The translations under genes were made by a program, and so were the position numbers. A stretch of DNA of 64,000 nt, from positions 62,001-126,000 of the forward strand of contig NZ_QLMA01000001.1 of the NCBI RefSeq assembly GCF_003259435.1, read 5' to 3'. The DNA is from Chitinophaga dinghuensis. Its GTDB lineage: Bacteria > Bacteroidota > Bacteroidia > Chitinophagales > Chitinophagaceae. This document shows, piece after piece, positions 45,713-54,546 of this stretch. Under the pieces are notes generated by a model. It saw only the letters and a list, made by a program, of their open reading frames with translations, had not been told where the DNA came from and did not search any database. Numbering within the stretch: the first letter of the stretch is position 1; the number at the start of each line of letters is the position of its first letter.

Positions 45713-46435
45713 ATGGAAATACATATTGCCAAAGATCCCGCCCAGCTGAGTGAGAACGTAGCAGCATGGATTAGCAACTATATACTGGAAGTACTTCAAA
45801 CGCAGGAAAGATTCACCCTGGTGATGTCTGGCGGTAATACCCCCAAACAACTCTTTGGCCTGCTGGCGAAAGCGCCTTATAATCAAATGATCCCATGGGA
45901 AAAAATCCACTTCTTCTGGGGCGATGAAAGGGCAGTGCCTTTTGAAGACGAACGTAATAATGCCCGCATGGCATATGATGTACTGCTGGATAAAGTACCC
46001 GTGAATCCGGATAATATTCATGTTATGCGCACAGATATCTCTCCGGAGGAATCTGCGGCAGAATATGAAAAACTCCTGCATACTTATTTCGGTAATGAAG
46101 CACTGACTTTTGATCTGGTATTATTAGGTATGGGAGATGATGGTCACACGCTCTCTCTATTTCCCGGTACAGCAGTCGTACATGAGCAAAAGGCATGGGT
46201 AAAAGCTTTCTTCCTGCAAGCGCAGGATATGTATCGTATTACGCTTACAGCCCCTGTTGTAAACAGAGCAGCCTGTGTGCTGTTCATGGCTACTGGCGCA
46301 GGTAAAGCGATTACGTTGAAGAATGTTATCCAGGGTACCTTCGATGCAGAGAAGTATCCTTCTCAAATGATTCGCCCTGAAAATGGTGAACTGCATTGGT
46401 TTGTGGATGAGGCAGCAGCCTCAGCCATGGAATAA
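45713..46435 (+). CDS. pgl: 6-phosphogluconolactonase
   Basis: This enzyme hydrolyses 6-phosphogluconolactone to 6-phosphogluconate, the second step of the oxidative pentose phosphate pathway. The SOL/DevB-type motifs MSGGNTPKQLFGLLA (about 38-52), FFWGDERAVP (about 67-76) and GMGDDGHTLSLFPG (about 142-155) are clear. At 240 residues it is standard. It completes a compact gnd-zwf-pgl unit and is followed by a terminator at 46457. Confidence 0.96.
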   Translation: MEIHIAKDPAQLSENVAAWISNYILEVLQTQERFTLVMSGGNTPKQLFGLLAKAPYNQMIPWEKIHFFWGDERAVPFEDERNNARMAYDVLLDKVPVNPDNIHVMRTDISPEESAAEYEKLLHTYFGNEALTFDLVLLGMGDDGHTLSLFPGTAVVHEQKAWVKAFFLQAQDMYRITLTAPVVNRAACVLFMATGAGKAITLKNVIQGTFDAEKYPSQMIRPENGELHWFVDEAAASAME

Positions 46436-46456
46436 AAAAGTATATTCTTTATATAG

Positions 46457-46486
46457 GAAAATGCTGCCTTTTGGCGGCATTTTCTG
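46457..46486 (+). terminator. Intrinsic terminator of gnd-zwf-pgl
   Basis: GAAAATGCTGCC (46457-46468) pairs with GGCGGCATTTTC (46473-46484) around TTTT, with one U-G pair. It lies 21 bp past the pgl stop. Confidence 0.82.
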
Positions 46487-46562
46487 TTTATGAAATCTTC
46501 ACATTTCTCTGCTTTCTACTTTCACTAAATTTCGGTAGCTTGTGAGTCATAAGCGATGAGAT

Positions 46563-47336
46563 ATGTTTGAAAAGCCCATATTCGATGCACACTTGCATAT
46601 AGTAGACCGTCAGCACCCCTTACAGCCTAGTCAGGGATTTCTGCCGTCAGCATATACTGTAGCTGACTATAAAAGCCAAACAACAGAAATGGATATTATA
46701 GGTGGTGCAGTAGTCTCCGGCTCTTTTCAGGGATTTGACCAGTCGTACCTGTTAGATGCTCTCCGGGAATTAGGTCCTGCTTTTGTGGGCGTAACCCAAA
46801 TTCCTGCAACTACCACTGATGAAGAAATTATAGCCTTGAATGATGCAGGCGTTCGTGCAGTTAGGTTTAATGTGCAGAGGGGCGGGTCTGAAAGTATTCG
46901 TTATCTGGAAAATCTGGCGCTGCGTGTATACGACCTCGTAAAATGGCATGTGGAATTATATATCGATTCCCGCCAGCTGCCAAGTATCTCCACGACCTTA
47001 CGCAAATTGCCCAAAGTGGTGATTGATCATCTGGGCTTATCCAAAGCCGGATTTAAATACCTGCTTCCTTTAGTGGAAAAAGGAGCTGTGGTGAAAGCGA
47101 CGGGGTTCAGTCGCTGTGATTTTGATGTGGTACCAGCCATGAAGCAGATTGTAGCGATACATCCGTCTGCCTTGATTTTTGGTACGGACCTGCCTTCTAC
47201 AAGGGCGCCAAGGCCATTCTCCATGAACGATCTGCAACTGATTGTAAAGAACTTCTCTTCAGACCTGGTAAATAGAATTTGCAGAGATAATGCACTGAAA
47301 CTTTACAAACCGGCCCAAACAGCAGTAGCTGGATAG
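46563..47336 (+). CDS. Amidohydrolase-family (TIM-barrel) hydrolase
   Basis: This 257-residue cytoplasmic protein belongs to the amidohydrolase_2 group of metal-dependent hydrolases and decarboxylases. Likely metal ligands are His10 and His12 (FDAHLHIVD), His in VVIDHLGL, and Asp in LIFGTDLPSTR. Relatives cut lactones or decarboxylate small acids; lactonase-like roles are frequent. It follows the pentose phosphate genes but has a separate start after a terminator, so any functional link is speculative. It is convergent with the glutamate synthase-like gene (17 bp apart). Confidence 0.9.
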   Translation: MFEKPIFDAHLHIVDRQHPLQPSQGFLPSAYTVADYKSQTTEMDIIGGAVVSGSFQGFDQSYLLDALRELGPAFVGVTQIPATTTDEEIIALNDAGVRAVRFNVQRGGSESIRYLENLALRVYDLVKWHVELYIDSRQLPSISTTLRKLPKVVIDHLGLSKAGFKYLLPLVEKGAVVKATGFSRCDFDVVPAMKQIVAIHPSALIFGTDLPSTRAPRPFSMNDLQLIVKNFSSDLVNRICRDNALKLYKPAQTAVAG

Positions 47337-47353
47337 GCCGGTGAGCTGGCTGT

Positions 47354-48934
47354 CTACCAACGATCAGTACTAATTTTATCCAACTGCTGACGCAACGCAT
47401 CAGGAGCGCTTCCATTTAATAACATACCCGGAGCCATGCTAGGGTAGATATCTTCAAACGTTCTTACCTGGTTCATAAACACCCGGCGATACATATGATG
47501 TCGGGTTACATGATGAATAGTGGGTAACCCGGCTGCTGCCGCCAGTTCTATGGCACTTTCTACCGTATCCCTGTGATAGTTCGACACTCTCTGCTTCTTG
47601 TCGGCCACCACCAAGCCTTTCATTAAGCTCTTGTCTTGCGTAGCAACACCAGTGGGACAAGTATTTGTATTACACAATAAAGCCTGAATACATCCCAGTG
47701 CCATCATCATGGCGCGGGCACTGTTGCAGGTATCTGCACCCAGTGATAAAGCCCTCAGGATATGATACCCCGTCATGATCTTACCGGAAACAATCAGCTT
47801 CATTCTACTACGTATATTGAAGCCCGTTAGGGTATCGTGCACAAAAGCCAAGCCATCCATCATAGGCATCCCTACTGAGTTCGAGAACTCCGGAGGAGCT
47901 GCGCCAGTGCCGCCTTCTCCACCATCCACCGTAATAAAATCAGGATAGATATCGGTTTCAATCATTGCCTTGCAAATAGCGTAGAATTCATGTGGCTGGC
48001 CAACGCATAATTTAAAGCCTACTGGCTTGCCTTTACTCAGCTGCCGCATTCTGCCTATAAACAACATCATTTCTTTAGGCGTATTGAAAGCCGTATGGTA
48101 GGGGGGAGAGAAGACCGTGGTGCCGGCTTTCACATGGCGGATGGCCGCAATTTCAGGAGTGTTTTTAGAAGCGGGAAGAATCCCTCCATGACCAGGTTTC
48201 GCACCCTGTGAGATTTTCAGCTCTATCATCTTTACCTGTGGCAAAGCTGTTTTCTCTGCAAACAGCTCATCAGAGAAATTACCATTTTCATCACGGCATC
48301 CGAAATAACCAGTACCAATCTGCCAGATAATATCGCCGCCTTGTTTCAGATGAAAATCACTGATGCCGCCCTCGCCGGTATTATGTGCGAAATTCCCCAG
48401 CTTGGCGCCTCCATTCAGCGCCTCCACTGCATTGGAGCTCAACGATCCATAACTCATGGCGCTCACATTCAGAATGCTGGCAGAATAGGGTTGCAGGCAG
48501 TCTTTCCCACCAAATACGACCCTCGGATCTTTTTCCATCTTTTCAAAATCCTGTGGCTGAATAGAATGGGCCATCCATTCATACCCTTCCGCATATACGT
48601 TGAACTGGGTGCCAAAAGGCTGGGAGTCCAGCTCTCTTTTAGCGCGCTGATAAACGGTACTGCGATCTATACGATTAATCGGACGTCCATCTATATCACT
48701 CTCCACAAAGTACTGGTGGATTTTCGGGCGCATCGCTTCCATCCAGTAACGCATTCTGCCCACTACGGGGAAATTGCGGATAATAGCGTGTTTGGTCTGG
48801 GTCATATCATTAATACCCATCACGATAAGCGGAACTACAAGAATTAATAGCCACCATACCCAGGAGAAGAAAAATCCCAACCCGATTACCAGGAGCAGAC
48901 TTAGGACAGCAATAGCAATGAATCGTTTAGCCAT
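47354..48934 (-). CDS. FMN-binding glutamate synthase-family protein, membrane-anchored
   Basis: This 526-residue protein resembles the central part of the glutamate synthase large subunit (GltB FMN/synthase domain). It has the FMN-binding GGEGGTGAAPPEFSNSVGMP (about 330-349) and a cysteine set CIQALLCNTNTCPTG (about 412-426) suited to the 3Fe-4S cluster. The N-terminus has two membrane helices (about 5-40) instead of the glutaminase domain, so it cannot draw ammonia from glutamine itself. Such stand-alone proteins are common in bacteria, but their reaction is not well defined. Confidence 0.92.
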   Translation of the reverse strand: MAKRFIAIAVLSLLLVIGLGFFFSWVWWLLILVVPLIVMGINDMTQTKHAIIRNFPVVGRMRYWMEAMRPKIHQYFVESDIDGRPINRIDRSTVYQRAKRELDSQPFGTQFNVYAEGYEWMAHSIQPQDFEKMEKDPRVVFGGKDCLQPYSASILNVSAMSYGSLSSNAVEALNGGAKLGNFAHNTGEGGISDFHLKQGGDIIWQIGTGYFGCRDENGNFSDELFAEKTALPQVKMIELKISQGAKPGHGGILPASKNTPEIAAIRHVKAGTTVFSPPYHTAFNTPKEMMLFIGRMRQLSKGKPVGFKLCVGQPHEFYAICKAMIETDIYPDFITVDGGEGGTGAAPPEFSNSVGMPMMDGLAFVHDTLTGFNIRSRMKLIVSGKIMTGYHILRALSLGADTCNSARAMMMALGCIQALLCNTNTCPTGVATQDKSLMKGLVVADKKQRVSNYHRDTVESAIELAAAAGLPTIHHVTRHHMYRRVFMNQVRTFEDIYPSMAPGMLLNGSAPDALRQQLDKISTDRW

Positions 48935-48958
48935 AGGATGTAGATTTCATTGAATTTA

Positions 48959-49160
48959 AGCTTTTTTTGCTCGCAAAGCAGCATAAGCAGCAAAGCAGCA
49001 AAGAATTGATATGTTGTTAATTAGAACAAGTACAAGAATAAGATAGTGCAAAAAAGTACTTCGACCTGCTGGATAAATAATCCATGAACTACATTTATCA
49101 ACAAATCGCCATCATCTTATGCTGCTTTGCTGCTTATGCTGCTCTGCGAGAGAAAAAACT
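48959..49160. mobile_element. MITE-like inverted-repeat element
   Basis: The 30-nt arm 48970-48999 is the reverse complement of 49121-49150 with 29 of 30 matches; both arms are built of GCTGC/AAGCAGC units. The pairing continues outward with mismatches into A/T runs (48959-48969 with 49151-49160). About 120 bp without a gene lie between the arms. No clear target-site duplication was found, so a mobile origin is possible but unproven; a cruciform or a long RNA hairpin is the alternative. Confidence 0.5.
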
Positions 49161-49164
49161 CGCT

Positions 49165-49209
49165 TTGCAAAAGTTGCAAATTATTTTTTGCAAGGTTTGC
49201 AAAATTGCA
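49165..49209. repeat. Cluster of TTGCAA units
   Basis: TTGCAA, itself a palindrome, starts at 49165, 49174, 49188 and 49197, and a partial TTGCA at 49205, next to the outer arm of the inverted-repeat element. Spacings are 9, 14, 9 and 8 bp. It may be a protein-binding array or a product of slippage. Confidence 0.5.
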
Positions 49210-49327
49210 TACTTCTCTCTATATTACGTCATCAACCAGATTATATGCCATTTGACACAAATCCCACAGGAGCCCACAGATGTTGTAGAATAATCCATTA
49301 TAAGGTCTTACATAATTCATCCAACAA

Positions 49328-51931
49328 ATGATGTTTAAGCATTTTAGTAAACTGGTTGCAGCGCCCATACTGATGGCAGCCTCCATGCAATTACAAGCCC
49401 AGGATAACAGTACTTATGACGTAGCCCGGCTGAAGTCCAGCTGGGAAGTGGTAGAAAACGGCTATGAAGGGAAAGCGCAGTTCCTTTCTTCTTTTACTTT
49501 TATCAATACGGGGAATAAGCCCTTCCCGGCGAAGAACTGGCAGTTATATTTCAACTTTGTACGTATGATAAAACCGGGGCAACAGCTCAACGGAGTTATC
49601 GTCGAACATGTAAATGGGGATCTGTTCCGGGTAGTGCCTGGTCCGGATTTCAAGGGTATTGCTCCGGGCGACTCACTGAAGGTGAACTTCGCCAGCGATG
49701 CCTGGGCGATCAATTTCACAGATGCACCCAAAGGGCTATACGTAGTTTGGAATCAACAACCAGCAAAAGGTATTCCGGTTACCGACTTCAGCATTCGCCC
49801 TTCAACATCGGCTAAACAGCTGATGCGTTTCCAGGGGGATAAAAGTGCAGTTATAACGCCAACGAATATATTTAAACAGAATGCTGCCGCGAAAGATATT
49901 CCTTTGTCGCAGTTACCATTAATTTTACCCACTCCGGTATCTTACAAAACCGCATCAGGAGAACTGGTGATGGATGCGTTCCCGGACATTCAGGCAGATC
50001 CGCGCTTGGCAAAAACTGCCAGCTTCCTCAACAGTGAATTGATAACGTTGATGGGTAAACGTGCAAAAGGAAAAGTGGTAATCAATTTAAAGGTGGATGA
50101 GTCGCTGGCTCCGGATGCCTATCAACTCGATGTAACGCCGCAAGGCGTGAGCATCAGCGCTTCCGACAACGAAGGCGCCTTTTATGGTGTGCAGTCCTTG
50201 AAAGCCCTCATAACACCTGCAGCATGGGCCGGTAACGCTAAGTCTATCAGCATTCCGGCCGTGCAGGTGACAGATCACCCACGATTTAAGTATCGCGCAT
50301 TCATGATCGATATTGCCCGCAACTTCCACAACAAGCAGGATATGCTTCGTTTGATAGATGTGATGGCATTATATAAATTGAATGTGCTTCATTTCCACTT
50401 CAGCGATGATGAAGGTTGGAGACTGGAAATTCCAGGATTACCTGAACTGACGGAAGTAGGCGCCAGAAGAGGCCATACGCCTGACTTTAAGAATATGCTG
50501 CCGCCTTCCTATGGCTCCGGTCCTGATTCTACCAATACGGCAGGTAGCGGATATTTTTCCCGCAAAGATTTTATCGAGCTCCTGAAATATGCGACTGAAA
50601 GACATATTAAAGTACTGCCGGAGATAGAAAGCCCGGGTCATGCGCGCGCTTCTGTGAAATCAATGGAAGTACGCTATGAACGCCTGGCAGCGCAAGGTCG
50701 CCAGCAGGAAGCGGAAGAATACCTGCTCTCTGATTTGAAAGATAAATCTACCTATCACTCTGTACAATACTGGAATGATAACGTGATGAACGTAGCAGTA
50801 CCTTCTGTGTATAAGTTCCTGGACAAAGTAGTAGTGGAGTTACAGGCGATGTATAAAGAAGCAGGTGCGCCGCTGACTACAGTGCATATGGGCGGTGATG
50901 AAGTGCCTAATGGCGTTTTCCAACAGTCGCCTGCCTGCCTGGCATTGATGGAAAAGGATAAATCCATTAAGAACGTTGATGATCTCTGGTATTACTATTA
51001 TAGGAATGTGAGCAACCTACTGAAAGCAAGAGGCTTGGAACTGGCAGGATGGGAAGAAGCAGGTATGCGTAAAACGACGATCGATGGTAAGAGTGCCAGT
51101 ATTCCTAACCCGGATTTTGCCAATGATAATTTCCAGCTGAATGTGTGGAACAACGTAATTGGCGGTGGTCAGGAAGATTTATCGTACCGACTCGCCAACG
51201 CTGGTTATAAGGTGATCCTTGGTGGTGTGAGCAATTTCTATTTTGATATGGCCTACATGAAATCCTTTGATGAGCCTGGCTTCTATTGGGGTGGATTTGT
51301 AGACATCGATAAGCCGTTTTACTTTATTCCATTCGACTATTACAAGAATTCTAAAGTAGATGGTAAAGGCGATCCGGTAACAGCCAATACTTTCATGGGT
51401 AAAGACAGGCTCACTGGCTTCGGACAGTCCAATATCCGTGGTATTCAGGGTTTACTCTGGAGCGAAACTGTGTCTAACTCAGAACGTATGGAGTACATGA
51501 TTCTGCCTAAACTCCTCGGCCTTGCAGAGAGAGCATGGGCACAGGACCCGGCATGGGCCACTGAAAAAGATCCGGTGAAAGCAGATGCATTGTATAACCA
51601 GGCTTGGAGCGTGTTTACAAATGTAGTGGGTAAACGAGAGTTACCGCGTCTGGATAAACTCAACGGCGGTTATGCTTACCGTATTCCGACGCCAGGCGTA
51701 CAGGTAGAAGACGGGGAAGTAAGTGCCAATGTGCAGTTTCCGGGAATGGCAATCCGTTATACCACTAACGGTGAAGAACCTACGTTGAAAAGTCCTGTAT
51801 ATACTGCGCCGTTCAAAGCAGTAGGAAAAACAGTGAAATTCAAAGTGTTCGATACCCGTGGCCGCGGTAGTAAAACTACAGCAGTAAAAGTGCCACAGCC
51901 GCAGGAACAATTGAGAAATAACAGAAACTAG
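49328..51931 (+). CDS. Beta-N-acetylhexosaminidase, GH20, with carbohydrate-binding domains
   Basis: This exported 867-residue enzyme removes N-acetylglucosamine or N-acetylgalactosamine from the non-reducing ends of glycans such as chitobiose. After a signal peptide (about 1-25) come a CHB_HEX-type domain (about 30-165), a GH20b domain (about 190-325), the GH20 TIM barrel (about 330-760) and a chitobiase C-terminal domain (about 795-855, with IRYTTNGEEPTLKSPVY). The catalytic pair is Asp524-Glu525 in HMGGDEVPNG. All four domains of the classical chitobiase are present. A hairpin terminator follows. Confidence 0.95.
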   Translation: MMFKHFSKLVAAPILMAASMQLQAQDNSTYDVARLKSSWEVVENGYEGKAQFLSSFTFINTGNKPFPAKNWQLYFNFVRMIKPGQQLNGVIVEHVNGDLFRVVPGPDFKGIAPGDSLKVNFASDAWAINFTDAPKGLYVVWNQQPAKGIPVTDFSIRPSTSAKQLMRFQGDKSAVITPTNIFKQNAAAKDIPLSQLPLILPTPVSYKTASGELVMDAFPDIQADPRLAKTASFLNSELITLMGKRAKGKVVINLKVDESLAPDAYQLDVTPQGVSISASDNEGAFYGVQSLKALITPAAWAGNAKSISIPAVQVTDHPRFKYRAFMIDIARNFHNKQDMLRLIDVMALYKLNVLHFHFSDDEGWRLEIPGLPELTEVGARRGHTPDFKNMLPPSYGSGPDSTNTAGSGYFSRKDFIELLKYATERHIKVLPEIESPGHARASVKSMEVRYERLAAQGRQQEAEEYLLSDLKDKSTYHSVQYWNDNVMNVAVPSVYKFLDKVVVELQAMYKEAGAPLTTVHMGGDEVPNGVFQQSPACLALMEKDKSIKNVDDLWYYYYRNVSNLLKARGLELAGWEEAGMRKTTIDGKSASIPNPDFANDNFQLNVWNNVIGGGQEDLSYRLANAGYKVILGGVSNFYFDMAYMKSFDEPGFYWGGFVDIDKPFYFIPFDYYKNSKVDGKGDPVTANTFMGKDRLTGFGQSNIRGIQGLLWSETVSNSERMEYMILPKLLGLAERAWAQDPAWATEKDPVKADALYNQAWSVFTNVVGKRELPRLDKLNGGYAYRIPTPGVQVEDGEVSANVQFPGMAIRYTTNGEEPTLKSPVYTAPFKAVGKTVKFKVFDTRGRGSKTTAVKVPQPQEQLRNNRN

Positions 51932-51949
51932 CCATACAGTGAAGAGTGA

Positions 51950-51984
51950 AAGGCCGTCTCTACCTAGTAGAGCCGGCTTTTTTT
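51950..51984 (+). terminator. Intrinsic terminator of the GH20 gene
   Basis: GCCG-T-CTCTAC (51953-51963) pairs with GTAGAG-C-CGGC (51967-51977) around CTA with one mismatch, followed by seven T residues. Confidence 0.88.
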
Positions 51985-52042
51985 CTGCTATGACCTGCGT
52001 AATTTCTTTTGTATTTTGTAATCAGACATAACCCAATATTCT

Positions 52043-54220
52043 GTGTTGCGCATTCCACGTTTATTATGCTTAAGCCTTCTCTGGGCGCCGTTCCTCTATG
52101 GACAAAAGAAAAATGAAGCCTGGAAATTACCTATCTCCAGGGCTGTTTCTCCTATTAAAATTGATGGCATCATCGATGAAGAAGCCTGGAAACATGCAGC
52201 TGTTGCTACTGATTTCAGAATGGTGCTCCCAATGGATACCAGTGCCGCCAAATTGCGGACAGATGTACGTATGCTCTATGACCAGCAACGTTTATATATA
52301 CTGGTAGAGAACTATACCCAAGGGAGTGGGCCTTATATGGTAGAATCATTACGCAGGGATTTCGCCTTTCTGAAGAATGATAACTTCATTTTTTTTATGG
52401 ACCCCTTCGATGACCAGACCAATGGCTTCAGCTTTGGGGCCAATGCGGCAGGAGCGCAGTGGGATGGACTCATGTATGATGGCGGAAAAGTGGATTTGAG
52501 CTGGGATAACAAGTGGGTGTCGGCAGTAAAGAATTACCCGGATAAATGGGTATTTGAGGCCGCTATTCCGTTTAAGAGTATCCGTTATAAGAAAGGGATT
52601 ATGCAATGGGGGATCAACTTTAGCAGAAATGATCTGAAGACCACGGAGAAATCCGCCTGGGCGCCGGTGCCGCGACAGTTCCCCACAGCCTCGCTGGCGT
52701 ATACCGGTACTTTGCAATGGGATACGATTCCGCCGGCAGCGGGCCCGAATATTTCCATCATTCCTTATGTACTGGGCGGTTTAGCGAAAAACTATGATAC
52801 AAAGGGTAATACTACCTGGCGTCGGGATGCAGGACTGGATGCGAAAATTGGGATCACCAGTTCTCTGAACCTGGATCTCACCGTTAATCCTGATTTCTCC
52901 CAGGTAGATGTGGATAAACAAGTCACCAACCTCGATCGGTTTGAACTGTTTTTTCCTGAAAAAAGACAGTTTTTCCTGGAGAATGGAGATCAGTTCTCCA
53001 ATTTCGGATATAGTACCATCCGGCCATTTTTCTCCAGGAGAATAGGGCTTGGCGTGCCCATACAGTTTGGAGCCCGGTTAAGTGGAAAACTCAATCGCAA
53101 CTGGCGGTTAGGGCTGATGAATATGCAAACGGCCGCAAAGGAAGAGGTAGGGCTGCCTTCGCAGAACTATACCGTTGCCGCGTTACAGCGGAGAGTATTC
53201 TCAAGATCCAATGTGGGCTTTATATTTATTAATAAGGAGTCCCTGAATTATCACCCAGAAGATGAAGCACAGAAACCGCTGTATTCCCGTTATAACCGGA
53301 ATATGGGATTAGAATATAACCTGGCTTCCAGTAATAATTTCTGGACGGGTAAAGCGATGCTATTGAAATCGTATAGTCCTGGCCGGGAGGGGAGCGATTA
53401 CGCCCATGCGGCTAATCTGCAATATACCAGTAAGGTCTGGAATGTGGGTTGGCAGCATGAATACGTAGGGCACAATTTCAATGCGGAAGTGGGATATGTA
53501 CCGCGACAAGGATACATCAAAATAGCTCCGCAGATCACCCGTTTATTTTTTCCTGTGTCTGGCGCTGTGTTGAGCCATGGACCGCAGGTTACAGGAACGA
53601 TGTTTATGGATGAACATTTCAATCGTACCGACAATGAAACGATGCTCAATTATGGGATTGTATTCCGTAAGCGCAATACGTTAAATATCTGGGGTTCTAA
53701 TACGTATATCCGTTTACTGCAGCCGTTTGATCCAACGAATACGGGAAAAGACAGTTTATTGGTGGGTAGTTCTCATAGCTGGAATACGGTGGGAGCGGAT
53801 TATGTATCGCAGCCTCAGCAATTATTTACGTATGCATTTTCCGCCCGTTATGGAGGCTATTATGCCGGCGGACGCAGATTGATGCTGAATTCCGAGCTGG
53901 GATACAGGTTTCAGCCTTATGTGAGTATTGCGTTGAGTGCGAATTATAATCATATCGCTTTGATGCAGCCATGGGGGAATCAATCATTCTGGTTGGTGGG
54001 TCCCAGATTGGATGTCACGATGACGAATACACTGTTTTTTACAGGATTCATGCAGTATAACCAACAACAAAAAAACATCAACCTGAATACGAGATTGCAA
54101 TGGAGATACAGGCCTGCTTCTGATTTATTCATTGTATATACTGACAATTACCTTCCTGAGCCCATGTATATACGCAACCGCGCATTGGTGTTGAAACTTG
54201 TATATTGGTTTAATATTTAA
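52043..54220 (+). CDS. DUF5916 protein with CBM9-like N-terminal domain
   Basis: This 725-residue exported protein has a signal peptide (about 1-21), a CBM9-like beta-sandwich (about 28-215, beginning SPIKIDGIIDEEAWKHAA) and a DUF5916 domain (about 230-725) rich in alternating aromatic and polar residues, as in outer-membrane beta-barrels. Such proteins are widespread in Bacteroidota and their role is unknown; carbohydrate handling at the cell surface is a fair guess because of the CBM9-like part and the GH20 gene upstream. The frame opens with GTG at 52043; TTG at 52046 is an alternative, as no ATG fits. Confidence 0.88.
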   Translation: MLRIPRLLCLSLLWAPFLYGQKKNEAWKLPISRAVSPIKIDGIIDEEAWKHAAVATDFRMVLPMDTSAAKLRTDVRMLYDQQRLYILVENYTQGSGPYMVESLRRDFAFLKNDNFIFFMDPFDDQTNGFSFGANAAGAQWDGLMYDGGKVDLSWDNKWVSAVKNYPDKWVFEAAIPFKSIRYKKGIMQWGINFSRNDLKTTEKSAWAPVPRQFPTASLAYTGTLQWDTIPPAAGPNISIIPYVLGGLAKNYDTKGNTTWRRDAGLDAKIGITSSLNLDLTVNPDFSQVDVDKQVTNLDRFELFFPEKRQFFLENGDQFSNFGYSTIRPFFSRRIGLGVPIQFGARLSGKLNRNWRLGLMNMQTAAKEEVGLPSQNYTVAALQRRVFSRSNVGFIFINKESLNYHPEDEAQKPLYSRYNRNMGLEYNLASSNNFWTGKAMLLKSYSPGREGSDYAHAANLQYTSKVWNVGWQHEYVGHNFNAEVGYVPRQGYIKIAPQITRLFFPVSGAVLSHGPQVTGTMFMDEHFNRTDNETMLNYGIVFRKRNTLNIWGSNTYIRLLQPFDPTNTGKDSLLVGSSHSWNTVGADYVSQPQQLFTYAFSARYGGYYAGGRRLMLNSELGYRFQPYVSIALSANYNHIALMQPWGNQSFWLVGPRLDVTMTNTLFFTGFMQYNQQQKNINLNTRLQWRYRPASDLFIVYTDNYLPEPMYIRNRALVLKLVYWFNI

Positions 54221-54296
54221 ATGGTCATTAAATAGGCTATGGTGGCTTATTTTGGTGTGTTTAGTTAGTTATTCTAATCAAATTTATTTTGTTAAT

Positions 54297-54314
54297 CTTG
54301 TTAACGTTAACAAG
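54297..54314. promoter_or_regulatory. 18-bp perfect palindrome with central CG (LacI-type operator-like)
   Basis: CTTGTTAACGTTAACAAG is perfectly self-complementary with a central AACGTT, as in LacI/CcpA-family operators. No full promoter was found on the plus strand; on the minus strand TAAATTTG (a -7 match) lies just beyond it. Which gene it controls is unclear. Confidence 0.5.
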
Positions 54315-54440
54315 TAATAAACATTCTCGCCACAAGATCAATTTATTATTGCAATACAATACGCGGTTAATTTTCTCCACTGCATTACTACAAGCATTGG
54401 GCTACGTAAAGTTTTCATTTACTATCGTTGTGAATACAAG

Positions 54441-54473
54441 CCCCCTGTGGTGTCTACCATGGGGATTTTTTTT
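54441..54473 (+). terminator. Terminator-like hairpin ahead of the thioredoxin-fold gene
   Basis: A C-rich arm near 54441-54450 (CCCC then TGG) pairs imperfectly with CCATGGGG (54457-54464), followed by ATTTTTTTT. It could end the DUF5916 transcript or a small RNA starting near 54300. Confidence 0.6.
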
Positions 54474-54546
54474 ATGATGGCAGATTAACCATTGCTTAAC
54501 CAATGCATAACAAGCCCAGGCTCTTAATGCGCTTATCATTGCAAGG

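Larger units (their letters stand above)
48935..49327. other. Non-coding spacer with inverted-repeat element
   Basis: The spacer upstream of both a minus-strand and a plus-strand gene contains a 200-bp inverted-repeat element and a run of TTGCAA units, listed separately. Short frames here (for example 49084-49293) follow the repeats and are unlikely to be genes. Confidence 0.65.
54221..54546. other. Non-coding spacer with palindrome and terminator
   Basis: This 326 bp spacer holds an 18-bp palindrome (54297-54314) and a terminator-like hairpin (54441-54473). A 62-codon frame at 54289-54477 spans both and is not a convincing gene. A small RNA between the two signals is possible. Confidence 0.55.

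Noticed and set aside
54289-54477. 62-codon open frame spanning a palindrome and a terminator hairpin
   Set aside because: The frame runs through the terminator stem and T-run, and its product resembles no known protein.
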